Shown: positions 17,143 through 24,562 of the stretch, one piece after another | How the letters are laid out: each line of letters starts with the position of its first letter | Numbering within the stretch: the first letter of the stretch is position 1 | From: Oscillatoria salina IIICB1 | GTDB taxonomy: Bacteria > Cyanobacteriota > Cyanobacteriia > Cyanobacteriales > SIO1D9 | Reading direction: 5' to 3' | Length of the DNA stretch: 64,000 bases | Assembly: GCF_020144665.1 (NCBI RefSeq) | Contig: NZ_JAAHBQ010000163.1 | Coordinates: forward strand, 1-64,000 | Notes under the pieces: generated by a model | The model's database searches: none | Told to the model about the DNA's origin: nothing | The model's input: only the letters and a program-made list of their open reading frames with translations | Translations under genes and position numbers: made by a program

Positions 17143-17505
17143 TTACCCAAGTGTCAACTCTCCTGTAGGAAAATCTACTACTAATCGCTTTCTTCTCAAC
17201 CAAGGTACACCGATGATTGTTTCTCTAAAATCTGCTCCCGCAACTGCTGGAACAATGAATTCTTCCCCATCAATTATCACTTTGGCGGCGTAATTTTCAA
17301 AAGTTGTTATTCCTCTTGCTGTTACTACTTGTCTAGTGCCAATTTGCTCCCACTCTAGAGCCTCTAAATCTTGCTTGTCGATTGCTAGCCATTCAGTTGA
17401 ACCAGTATCTAACAAAGCATTTATTGAGAAAATTTCACCATTACCAGCTACCAATTCAATCTCAAAAAATAGCTGTCCAATTTCATCAAACTCACCTTGA
17501 ATCAT
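17143..17505 (-). CDS. Retropepsin-like aspartic protease domain, copy B
   Basis: 120 residues when started at ATG 17505; an ATG four codons earlier is possible, but 17505 reproduces exactly the ATGA overlap seen in copy A. The active site is LLDTGSTEWLAID, a canonical DTGS. Later strands (YAAKVIIDGEEFIVPA) and IIGVPWLRRKRLVVDF match clan AA retropepsins. The region holds no integrase, reverse transcriptase or capsid gene, so it is not a retroelement piece but one of the small stand-alone bacterial proteases. The paralogue sits immediately downstream, so the pair arose by tandem duplication. Confidence 0.82.
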   Translation of the reverse strand: MIQGEFDEIGQLFFEIELVAGNGEIFSINALLDTGSTEWLAIDKQDLEALEWEQIGTRQVVTARGITTFENYAAKVIIDGEEFIVPAVAGADFRETIIGVPWLRRKRLVVDFPTGELTLG

Positions 17506-17819
17506 ATTCGTCCGCAAACTCCGGTTTCATTGAGCCGAAAAGTACCAAATAATTTATGAGGATGTTTTTCTCGTGCTTTCTGGATAACATTAACATCTTC
17601 GCGATCGATAAAATAGTCTTCGCTTTCTGGTTCAATGGCAATAAACCAGTTATAATGTTCTTCAATTAATTCTGGACGAATACGCTCGAAAATTAAACGA
17701 CAGCGTTGATGAAAGGCTTCGATTTCTGCTTGTTTTTTCGCTCTTTCTTCGGGAGAAATAGTTCTTTCGGGGAAGATTCTGCCGCGACGCGCAATTCGCT
17801 GAGATTTGATTTCACTCAC
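17502..17819 (-). CDS. Small partner of retropepsin-like protease, copy B
   Basis: 105 residues, exactly the length of copy A. Conserved boxes are ARRGRIFPERTISPEE, QRCRLIFERIRPEL, NWFIAIEPESEDYFIDRED and the NETGVCGRI tail; the linking segments differ strongly from copy A, as expected if only these boxes matter. I recall the NWF-IEPESGDYF-D signature in many small cyanobacterial hypothetical proteins but know of no function. It is the promoter-proximal gene of the four-gene cluster, reading toward the protease. The start ATG at 17819 is 50 bases from a perfect 30-base palindrome. Confidence 0.78.
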   Translation of the reverse strand: MSEIKSQRIARRGRIFPERTISPEERAKKQAEIEAFHQRCRLIFERIRPELIEEHYNWFIAIEPESEDYFIDREDVNVIQKAREKHPHKLFGTFRLNETGVCGRI

Positions 17820-17868
17820 GATTAAAATCCTCGCAATCTTGAGTTATGTCTTCAATTTTAACATTAAG

Positions 17869-17898
17869 TGTAGAGACGTTGCATGCAACGTCTCTACA
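17869..17898. repeat. Perfect 30-bp palindrome, TGTAGAGA/TCTCTACA family
   Basis: The sequence is fully self-complementary over 30 bases, beginning TGTAGAGACGTTGCA. It lies three bases before the pepP stop codon, between divergently placed gene ends and starts. Related hairpins with the same 8-base ends occur at 20608-20637 and 26064-26093. It may act as a transcription end or be a dispersed palindromic element. Confidence 0.8.
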
Positions 17899-17901
17899 AA
17901 T

Positions 17902-19269
17902 TTATCCTCTCACCAACTCTTCGATTTCATCAACTCGATTTGGCAATTCTTCGGTCAATACTTCGCTACCAGATTCTGTCACCAAAACATCATCTTCGAT
18001 GCGAATTCCGCGCACGTCAGCGAAGATTTCTAAGCGCTCCCAATTAACAACATCGGCGTATTTTTCCCGCATTTGAGCATTATTTAATATTCCAGGTACT
18101 TGATAAAATCCCGGTTCTATGGTAACAAGCATATTAGGACGAAGTGGACGATTTAAACGCAGGTAATTTAAGCCAAATCTCTCGCTCCTTTCTCTACCTT
18201 CCTCATATCCTGCTAAATCGCCTAAATCTTCCATATCATGTACGTCTAAACCCAAAAGATGACCGATACCATGCGGGAAAAATAAAGCATGAGCATCTGT
18301 TTCTACTAAGTCGCTAACATTGCCTTGTAAAATGCCTAAATTGACTAATCCTTCGGCGATTATAGAAGCAGCAAGTAAATGAATATCTTGATATTCTACA
18401 CCAGGATGAATCTTGTCAATACAAGCATCGTGGGCGGCTAAAACAATTTCGTAAATATCTCTTTGGGTTGAGGAAAATTGACCGTTTACTGCCCAAGTGC
18501 GAGTAATGTCAGATGCCCAGCCTGACTCGGTTTCTGCCCCAACATCTGCTAAGATTAAATCTCCTGATTGTAGCCGATTATCGTATTTATTATTATGCAA
18601 AATTTCGCCACGGACAGTGACAATACTGTTATAAGAACAGGTCATATTATTAGCAAGAATAACCGCTTCCATTGCTGCACGAACTGCTGCTTCTGTTTTG
18701 ACTTTTGAAGTTACTTTCATTCCCGCTTTGTGGGCGGTTACGGCTACTTTCGCGGCTTGACGCAACTCGGATAAAGCTGTTGCATCATGAGATAATCGTA
18801 GCGAAACAATTGCTTTTGCTAAGGCTAAATCAATTCCTTGGGGTGCATTTGCTGGGGCGACGGGGCGATCGCATAATTGAGATTGTTGCAAACAAGTGCT
18901 AGAATCTTGAACAGCGACGGTAGCTGCATTGGCGGTGCGTTTGCTTAATTCTGTCAGAGGATAAGCAGCGTCAGCCCCAATTTTAGCGGCAATTTCGTCT
19001 CTCGTGGGCATTTCCCCGTGCCAAAGGGCGCTATCTGGGCTAGGATTGTCGATAAATAATTCTAGTTTGCCATTTTCCAGACGAATAACTGCATTTTCGA
19101 GCGGTAATCCGGCAAAATAGAGAAAGTGGGAACTAGCGCGAAAAGGGTAAGTATTAGCGGGAAAATTGCGGACTTGGGCGCGTCCTGACCAAAGTATAAC
19201 AGGTTGGTCGAAGATTTCGTCAAGACGTTGACGGCGTTGTTTGAGAGTTGTGGGTAGAGAAATTTGCAT
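17902..19269 (-). CDS. pepP: Xaa-Pro aminopeptidase (aminopeptidase P)
   Basis: 455 residues from ATG 19269; a TTG five codons upstream is also in frame. The N-terminal AMP_N domain (about 1-150, with ANTYPFRASSHFLYFAGL) precedes the creatinase-type M24 fold. Metal ligands are visible: the two Asp in LADVGAETESGWASDITR, His in FFPHGIGHLLG, Glu in LVTIEPGFY and Glu in GIRIEDDVLVTESG. It removes the N-terminal residue from peptides with proline at position two, using two Mn(II) ions, in the cytoplasm. It stands alone between the protease cassette and a DUF4332 gene. Confidence 0.94.
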   Translation of the reverse strand: MQISLPTTLKQRRQRLDEIFDQPVILWSGRAQVRNFPANTYPFRASSHFLYFAGLPLENAVIRLENGKLELFIDNPSPDSALWHGEMPTRDEIAAKIGADAAYPLTELSKRTANAATVAVQDSSTCLQQSQLCDRPVAPANAPQGIDLALAKAIVSLRLSHDATALSELRQAAKVAVTAHKAGMKVTSKVKTEAAVRAAMEAVILANNMTCSYNSIVTVRGEILHNNKYDNRLQSGDLILADVGAETESGWASDITRTWAVNGQFSSTQRDIYEIVLAAHDACIDKIHPGVEYQDIHLLAASIIAEGLVNLGILQGNVSDLVETDAHALFFPHGIGHLLGLDVHDMEDLGDLAGYEEGRERSERFGLNYLRLNRPLRPNMLVTIEPGFYQVPGILNNAQMREKYADVVNWERLEIFADVRGIRIEDDVLVTESGSEVLTEELPNRVDEIEELVRG

Positions 19270-19345
19270 ACTTATTTGAGGCAAAGGTGCAATGAGTTTG
19301 TTGCTAAGATAGGTCTGTTTACTAGGTTAATAGATCCCTGATAAG

Positions 19346-19759
19346 ATGAAAAACACGATGCGTTGTTATTGGTCAATTGAAGAGTTACCTGGTTTGAGTG
19401 CAAAAGAGCGATCGCTGCTAGCTTCGCATAAAATTAATACTACCCAGGATTTACTCGCCCATGCTAGCACTCCTCAACAACAACAGGAATTAGCCGCCGA
19501 GTTACAAATTCACGCTCAATATGTGAAAAAATGGGTAGCAATGGCAGATTTAGCTAGCATATCTAGTGTTGGTTGTCAATACTGCGGGCTAATTTTACAC
19601 GCGGGAATTGCTTCGGTAGCCCAACTTGCTCAAACTCCCGTTCACAGATTACACCGACAGATTTTACGCTTGCAAGTAGCCACGATGCAAAGAAAAGATT
19701 TGTGTCCCTCAGTCGATGAAGTGCAAAAATGGGTTGAAGAAGCAGCGCGATCGCGTTGA
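19346..19759 (+). CDS. DUF4332 protein (helix-hairpin-helix-like)
   Basis: 137 residues. Two helix-hairpin-helix-like halves: ELPGLSAKERSLLASHKINTTQDLLAHA (about 12-40) and LASISSVGCQYCGLILHAGIASVAQLA (about 68-95), the duplicated pattern of DUF4332. HhH motifs often bind DNA backbones or act as protein modules, but this family has no settled role. The CQYC pair might bind a metal; this is not conserved knowledge I can vouch for. Start is ATG 19346, or the in-frame ATG four codons later. Divergent from pepP with 76 bases between. Confidence 0.8.
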   Translation: MKNTMRCYWSIEELPGLSAKERSLLASHKINTTQDLLAHASTPQQQQELAAELQIHAQYVKKWVAMADLASISSVGCQYCGLILHAGIASVAQLAQTPVHRLHRQILRLQVATMQRKDLCPSVDEVQKWVEEAARSR

Positions 19760-19841
19760 GAACTTCTCAAGTAAATTAAGATTGGGAGTGATTTTACCAA
19801 GATTTGGCGATCGCAAAAATTATCATTAACTCGCTCAAAAT

Positions 19842-20135
19842 ATGTCTACAATTACTGATATCGGTACGCTAATTGTTACTACTCCAGACACTTGTGGAGG
19901 TCGTCCGAGAATTGCCGGAAGAAGACTTTCAGTACAGCAAATTGCCGTTTTAACGAAACAGGGATTAACTCCGCCAGAAATTGTGAGAGAATATGAAAAT
20001 CTGACTTTAGCAGAAGTTCATGCAGCCTTAGCTTATTATTATGCTAACCAAGAGCAAATTGAGCAGTATTTAGCTGAGGAAAAAGCCCAATACGAGCAAA
20101 TGTTAGCAGAATATGAGGCTGGTAAACCCAAGTGA
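19842..20135 (+). CDS. DUF433 antitoxin-like protein
   Basis: 97 residues. DUF433 proteins are winged-helix-like antitoxins; the conserved CGGRPRIAGRRLSVQQIA (about 18-35) and the GLTPPEIVREYENLTLAEVHAALAYYYAN core are all present. The C-terminal EEKAQYEQMLAEYEAGKPK is a helix likely to wrap the toxin. The last bases overlap the next start (GTGA), the usual order of antitoxin then toxin. The pair is expected to autoregulate its promoter. Confidence 0.9.
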   Translation: MSTITDIGTLIVTTPDTCGGRPRIAGRRLSVQQIAVLTKQGLTPPEIVREYENLTLAEVHAALAYYYANQEQIEQYLAEEKAQYEQMLAEYEAGKPK

Positions 20136-20503
20136 GTCAAATTTGTTTGTATCTTGACGAAGATGCTAGTCGAGGAGATTTGATTAAAGCTTTACGCAAT
20201 GCTAATATTGATTTAATAACTACTTCGGAAGCTGATAATTTAAGTTGTAGCGATCTAGAACAGTTAGTTTGGGCAACTGCAAACAATAAGGTTATTTATA
20301 CCTATAATATGGGTGATTATTGTCGATTGCATACAATTTACATGGTTGAAAGTAGAGAGCATACAGGCATTATTGTTGCTGAAAGACAAAGTTATTCGAT
20401 AGGAGAACAGTTGCGAGGATTACAAAGATTAGTTTTAGCTATATCCGCAGAGTCAATAAGAAACCAGTTGGTGTTCCTTGGAACTTATATTCGGAATGAA
20501 TAA
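20132..20503 (+). CDS. DUF5615 PIN-like toxin
   Basis: 123 residues from GTG 20132, overlapping the antitoxin stop by four bases. DUF5615 (Mut7-C-like PIN) features are seen: LDEDASRGDLIKALR with acidic residues at the start, the ITTSEADNLSCSDLEQLVWA segment and YTYNMGDYCRLHTIYM, where the Asp completes a PIN-type metal site, then HTGIIVAERQSYSIGEQLRGL. Such toxins are predicted ribonucleases held inactive by DUF433 partners. Activity is inferred from family. Confidence 0.88.
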   Translation: MSQICLYLDEDASRGDLIKALRNANIDLITTSEADNLSCSDLEQLVWATANNKVIYTYNMGDYCRLHTIYMVESREHTGIIVAERQSYSIGEQLRGLQRLVLAISAESIRNQLVFLGTYIRNE

Positions 20504-20607
20504 ACCTACAAGCAATTTTAATCTAAGAAACAGCGAGATTATCGAGAACTTCTCAGCTAAATTAGGATTAGATGAAATACATAAATCTTTGCTACGCAGC
20601 ATCAACT

Positions 20608-20637
20608 TGTAGAGACGTTGTATCCAAAATCTCTACA
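20608..20637. repeat. TGTAGAGA/TCTCTACA hairpin, second copy
   Basis: TGTAGAGA (20608-20615) and TCTCTACA (20630-20637) flank a 14-base centre that begins CGTTGTAT, a decayed version of the perfect palindrome at 17869. It lies between the toxin stop and the proA stop, a convergent junction. Confidence 0.7.
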
Positions 20638-20698
20638 TAATATCTGTATTGCTCTTAAAAGTAATTTTACCAAAATTTGGCTCTCGCGCAACCCCCAA

Positions 20699-22003
20699 CT
20701 AAACTAAATCTTGATGAGTAAAAGCTTTCGCATTTGCACCTGTATAGGTAGCGACAACATGACCATTACCCACAAGCTGATATTTGTAAGTAACTAACCC
20801 TTCTAATCCTACCGGACCGCGAGGAGGCATTTGCTGCGTACTAATACCAACTTCTGCACCGAAACCGTAGCGGAAACCGTCAGCAAAGCGAGTCGAACAA
20901 TTGTGAAAGACTCCGGCTGCATCAACTTGGGCTAAAAAAGTTGCCGCCGTTGTGTTATCCTCAGTTACGATCGCGTCCGTGTGTTTGGAACCATAGGTAT
21001 TGATATGCGCGATCGCAGCTTCTATATTATCTACTACTTTGATCGCCAAAATCAAGTCACTATATTCTGTTTTCCAATCATCCTCCGTAGCTGCGGGAAT
21101 ATCCAAAAATGAGCGAGTAACCTCATCTCCCAGCAATTTTACTTCTTTTGCTTGTAAAGCTGTAGCTACTTGCGGTAAAAATTCCTCAGCAATATCTCGA
21201 TGAACTAACAAAGTTTCAATTGCATTACAAGCAGCAGGATAATTCGTTTTCGCATCAATAGTTATCTCAATTGCTTGCTGAAAATCTGCGGCTTTATCTA
21301 TATATAAGTGACAAATTCCATCTGCGTGTCCCAATACCGGAATTTTCGTATTTTCTTGAACGTAACGCACGAAAGAATTAGAACCTCTGGGAATAATTAA
21401 ATCCACATATTCATCTAACTCTAATAAACCGCGAATTTCTTCCCTCGTTGTTAACAGTTGTACTGCATCAGGATTAACCTTCGTTTTTGCTAAAGCTGCT
21501 TGAATTACCTTAACTAATTCAGTACAAGAACGAATTGCTTCTTTACCACCTTTGAGAATAACACCATTACCCGATTTTATTGCCAACGTCGTAATTTGAA
21601 TTAACGCTTCTGGACGTGCTTCAAAGATAACTCCCAAAACACCAAGGGGACAAGTAACTCGCTTGAGAATTAAACCTTTATCTAACTCGCGCTTAATTTG
21701 CATTGCACCCACGGGATCTGGTAAATTAGCCACATCACGTACTCCCGCGATCGCCGATTTTAACTTACTTTCGCCCAATTGCAAACGTGCATATAAAGCC
21801 GCAGAAATATTATCGACTGACGCTTGGCAATCTTCAGCATTAGCAGCTAAAATGTCTGGTGTAGCTTTTTCCAAGGCAGTTGCGAGAGTTGCGATCGCCT
21901 CATTACGATCTTCTGTCGATAACACTGCCAACTGACGTGCAGCCTCACGAGTTGCTTGAGCAATATCTATCAGAGAACGAGTATCAACAACAGAAGCAGT
22001 CAT
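20699..22003 (-). CDS. proA: Glutamate-5-semialdehyde dehydrogenase (gamma-glutamyl phosphate reductase)
   Basis: 434 residues from ATG 22003; an in-frame GTG four codons upstream is the alternative. ProA reduces gamma-glutamyl phosphate with NADPH to glutamate semialdehyde, the second step of proline synthesis. Visible family motifs are [29 protein letters not shown], the catalytic cysteine in [16 protein letters not shown] and the C-terminal [23 protein letters not shown], all diagnostic. Monocistronic here; 155 bases separate it from mazG on the same strand. Confidence 0.97.
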   Translation of the reverse strand: MTASVVDTRSLIDIAQATREAARQLAVLSTEDRNEAIATLATALEKATPDILAANAEDCQASVDNISAALYARLQLGESKLKSAIAGVRDVANLPDPVGAMQIKRELDKGLILKRVTCPLGVLGVIFEARPEALIQITTLAIKSGNGVILKGGKEAIRSCTELVKVIQAALAKTKVNPDAVQLLTTREEIRGLLELDEYVDLIIPRGSNSFVRYVQENTKIPVLGHADGICHLYIDKAADFQQAIEITIDAKTNYPAACNAIETLLVHRDIAEEFLPQVATALQAKEVKLLGDEVTRSFLDIPAATEDDWKTEYSDLILAIKVVDNIEAAIAHINTYGSKHTDAIVTEDNTTAATFLAQVDAAGVFHNCSTRFADGFRYGFGAEVGISTQQMPPRGPVGLEGLVTYKYQLVGNGHVVATYTGANAKAFTHQDLV

Positions 22004-22158
22004 ATCCAGAGTCACTAATTTGTGCGGGTAATAGTCAGTTTAGCAAAAAGTGAGTAACTGCGAGATCCATAAACAAGAAAAATCTGCTTCACATTTTTGC
22101 CAATTTGTCAAATAAAATTGCAAATTTAGTTTATTTTGTCCAAAAACTATAAGTAATT

Positions 22159-23013
22159 TCAATTAGGAATCGATTGCGAAGATTCCTGAATTTCTTTTTT
22201 CGCTTGCTTCCAGAGATGATCCAACTCATCAAGAGTATATTCCGTCAGAGGGCGATCGGCAAAAGCCTCCATTTTTGACAAGCGTTGAATAAAGCGATTA
22301 TTAGTTCCTTGAAGCGCTTCATTTGGATCTAATTGATACCAACGAGCAATATTAATTAACGTGAATAATAAATCGCCTAATTCCGATTCTTGATGATTTT
22401 TATCCTCAGTTTGCAAAGCTTCTTTAAATTCGCCCAACTCCTCTTGGAACTTCGCCCAAACTTCCTCAACGTTTTCCCATTCCAATCCTGCTGCTGCGGC
22501 TTTTTTCGACATTTTCGTACCTGCCATAAGTGGTGGTAAAGTGCGAGATATTTGACTAAGTTTGTGACTGAGTAACTGAGATTCTTCCGGAGTTTTACCC
22601 TTTTCTAAAGCCTTAATTTGTTCCCAATTAGCGCGAACTTGTTCGACATTTTCTACTTGAACATCACCAAAGACATGAGGGTGACGACGAATCAATTTTT
22701 CCGTAATACTATCAGCCACTTCAGTTAAACTAAATTGACCATATTCGCTAGCAATTTGTGCTTGCAAAACCACTTGTAAAAGTAAATCTCCTAATTCCTC
22801 AGCGAGATCGTCAGCATCTCCAACTCGCAACGCATCAACCACCTCATAAGCTTCCTCAATCACATACGGAATCAAGGTTTGCGGCGTTTGAGCCAAATCC
22901 CAAGGACAACCCTCGTTAGGATCTCGCAACTTAGCAACCACCTCAATCAGCCGTTTTAGAGCTTCTAATACAGCTTCAGACGTATCTTGAACAGTTTCAG
23001 TTGAGTTAGACAT
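22159..23013 (-). CDS. mazG: Nucleoside triphosphate pyrophosphohydrolase MazG
   Basis: 284 residues with two MazG domains. The first has LRDPNEGCPWDLAQTPQTL, EEAYEVVDAL and EELGDLLLQV (residues about 35-90). The second has EELGEFKEAL and ESELGDLLFTLIN (about 190-225). The EEXXE/EXXD metal-binding pattern is complete in both. The enzyme hydrolyses NTPs to NMP and PPi, cleaning non-canonical nucleotides and, in E. coli, lowering ppGpp effects. Followed by a long repeat tract toward the next minus-strand gene, which probably isolates it. Confidence 0.95.
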   Translation of the reverse strand: MSNSTETVQDTSEAVLEALKRLIEVVAKLRDPNEGCPWDLAQTPQTLIPYVIEEAYEVVDALRVGDADDLAEELGDLLLQVVLQAQIASEYGQFSLTEVADSITEKLIRRHPHVFGDVQVENVEQVRANWEQIKALEKGKTPEESQLLSHKLSQISRTLPPLMAGTKMSKKAAAAGLEWENVEEVWAKFQEELGEFKEALQTEDKNHQESELGDLLFTLINIARWYQLDPNEALQGTNNRFIQRLSKMEAFADRPLTEYTLDELDHLWKQAKKEIQESSQSIPN

Positions 23014-23074
23014 CGAGCAAAAACCAGAAAACCCTCTTAACTATTCTTAACCTGAATCTCCTGATTTGTCATGT

Positions 23075-23248
23075 ATTAGGGATTGGGGATTGGGGATTGG
23101 TGACTGGGGATTGGGGATTGGGGATTGGGGACTGGTGATTGGTGATTGGGGATTGGGGACTGGTGATTGGGGACTGGTGATTGGGGATTGGTGATTGGGG
23201 ACTGGTGATTGGGGACTGGTGATTGGGGATTGGTGATTGGTGATTGGG
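23075..23248. repeat. GATTGGGGA/GATTGGTGA low-complexity tandem repeat
   Basis: About 170 bases made of GATTGGGGATTGG, GACTGGTGATTGG and close variants at 7- and 10-base spacing. All six frames look open because the repeat lacks stops, so the long frames over it (rich in NPQSP on the minus strand) are artefacts. The CCAATCCCC unit also ends the STRR near 7.3 and 59.3 kb, linking the two repeat types. Confidence 0.92.
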
Positions 23249-23295
23249 AAAACTTTGCTGCAAATTTCTCCTTGTCTTCCAAGTCTCCAATTTCT

Positions 23296-23350
23296 ACTGA
23301 TAACTGGTAACTGATAACTGGTAACTGATAACTGATAACTGGTAACTGAC
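23296..23350. repeat. Heptamer STRR next to the DUF2227 gene
   Basis: Seven to eight units of GATAACT/GGTAACT (the complement of AGTTATC) end immediately at the stop codon of the DUF2227 gene. It is the same STRR family as at 7248 and 49571, in inverted orientation. Confidence 0.88.
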
Positions 23351-23914
23351 TCACTTCCTTCTGCGTCGGGAAGACTTGCGCTTCGGTTTAGGTAGTACAG
23401 CCTGCCAACCCTTTTTCTGATAACGTTTATAAGCAGAGCCAGTCCAATCACAGAGCGAGTGACTCATTGCACCAATTTCCAAACCGAGAAAAAGAGCGAT
23501 CGCCTCTTGATGGTAAACAATGAGTAAAGCGATCGCGTCTTGCGCAAATTTTTGCCAATTCCAAGGAAAACCCCAAATGAGTTGCGCGATCGCCACAACA
23601 AACATTGCTACCCCCAGCAGTAACACCAGCAGATAAACTACTCGTAGTAACGTCCCAATAATCAAACCATGAGATAAGACAGAGCGATGGCGTAAACCTT
23701 TTTGATAAGGAATCCAAATAAAGCGCAACCAACCCCAGCGTTTGAACTGAATCGAGATAATATCGAGATCCGGACCAAACATCAAACCGCTAAACAAAAA
23801 CGCTCCTGCGGTAATTAGAGTCAACTCTCCATTGCGAGTCAGTGAGAAACTCACAGCCACCACCCAAGGTAAGCTCCATAACGTTATGCGATCGTGCGTC
23901 CGACCAGAAGGCAT
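23351..23914 (-). CDS. DUF2227 putative metal-binding membrane protein
   Basis: 187 residues. MPSGRTHDRITLW starts the protein, with the His-Asp pair typical of DUF2227. Further conserved polar spots are GPDLDIIS, GLRHRSVLSHG and GAMSHSLCDW, in the pattern of the LexA-like/YdjM metal-dependent hydrolase group. Three hydrophobic spans (about 14-50, 86-120, 138-155) suggest membrane anchoring, and the tail KPKRKSSRRRRK is strongly basic and probably cytoplasmic. The biological role is unknown. The stop codon directly abuts an STRR. Confidence 0.82.
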   Translation of the reverse strand: MPSGRTHDRITLWSLPWVVAVSFSLTRNGELTLITAGAFLFSGLMFGPDLDIISIQFKRWGWLRFIWIPYQKGLRHRSVLSHGLIIGTLLRVVYLLVLLLGVAMFVVAIAQLIWGFPWNWQKFAQDAIALLIVYHQEAIALFLGLEIGAMSHSLCDWTGSAYKRYQKKGWQAVLPKPKRKSSRRRRK

Positions 23915-23964
23915 TAAATTTAATTGCTTATTCCAAAAAGATGTGCTAATCTAAATATGTTAAC

Positions 23965-24036
23965 GGGCGATTAGCTCAGCGGTAGAGCGCCTGCCTTACA
24001 AGCAGGACGTCACTGGTTCAAATCCAGTATCGCCCA
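23965..24036 (+). tRNA. tRNA-Val (anticodon TAC)
   Basis: A 72-base cloverleaf. The acceptor stem GGGCGAT pairs with ATCGCCC, the discriminator base is A, the D arm is GCTC-AGCGGTA-GAGC, the anticodon stem CCTGC/GCAGG holds loop CTTACAA with anticodon TAC, and the T arm has GGTTCAAATCC. CCA is not encoded. It reads valine codon GTA (and other GTN by wobble). Confidence 0.97.
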
Positions 24037-24095
24037 TACTTTCAGCTTTCAAAACCTATAGAAAATTCTCTAGAAATTATCTGGAGGTTACTATT

Positions 24096-24218
24096 ATGTG
24101 CGATGAAGACTTAAGCCAACAAGAATCTTACTGTCAATCAAGGCTTAAGTCTCCAGGCGATCGCCAGTTAATGTATCCTAGCAAGTGTAACCAAAGCTAT
24201 AATTTTTCCAGCCAATAA
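24096..24218 (+). CDS. Possible small protein, 40 aa
   Basis: An ATG at 24096 preceded by GGAGG (24083-24087, 8 bases before) opens a 40-codon frame ending TAA 24216-24218. The product starts MCDEDLSQQESYC and has three cysteines and many serine/glutamine residues; it is not hydrophobic. It lies between tRNA-Val and a gene 14 bases downstream, so it may be the first gene of the GH57 operon or a leader peptide. No homologue is known to me. The strong ribosome binding site is the main support. Confidence 0.45.
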   Translation: MCDEDLSQQESYCQSRLKSPGDRQLMYPSKCNQSYNFSSQ

Positions 24219-24232
24219 AATAATTAAGTATC

Positions 24233-24562
24233 ATGACAGACTTTGTGCTAATCGATCTTACTTCGCAAGCAGATGCAGTCTGGAAACATATTTTTAATTT
24301 GAGTAAATCGGAAATTTTGGCTTGGTTGAGCAAACGTGGTACAGTCGAAGAAATTCAACATTCTTTTGAAGTTAATTCTTACTTATTTCGTTCGATAGTT
24401 GACAGAGAAACTTTTTTTTGCTTAACCCCAAATAGATCGCTTCTAATTTATCTTGGTGAAGATAATTTCTATCAACCGAAACGTGAGGAAACAAGCGAAA
24501 AAAGTTTAAATTTAACGCTAGCTAAAATCTACTCGAAAGACAATATTCCGAAAATCAAATGA
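24233..24562 (+). CDS. Hypothetical protein, 109 aa, coupled to the GH57 gene
   Basis: A soluble protein starting MTDFVLIDLTSQADAVWKH. It has an N-terminal aromatic and hydrophobic core, a central FRSIVDRETFFCLT and LLIYLGEDNFY segment and a lysine-rich tail. Its stop overlaps the next start by four bases (ATGA), so translation is coupled to the GH57 protein. I do not recognise it. Being coupled to a glycan enzyme suggests a shared function, which is only inference. Confidence 0.72.
   Translation: MTDFVLIDLTSQADAVWKHIFNLSKSEILAWLSKRGTVEEIQHSFEVNSYLFRSIVDRETFFCLTPNRSLLIYLGEDNFYQPKREETSEKSLNLTLAKIYSKDNIPKIK

Noticed and set aside
16378-17819. Retrotransposon or retrovirus-like element
   Set aside because: Despite retropepsin-type DTG sites there is no reverse transcriptase, integrase or terminal repeat; these are stand-alone bacterial proteases.
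23069-23451. Long minus-strand frames rich in NPQSP over the GATTGGGGA tract
   Set aside because: They are simple translations of the low-complexity repeat, open in several frames, and have no start signals or domain pattern.
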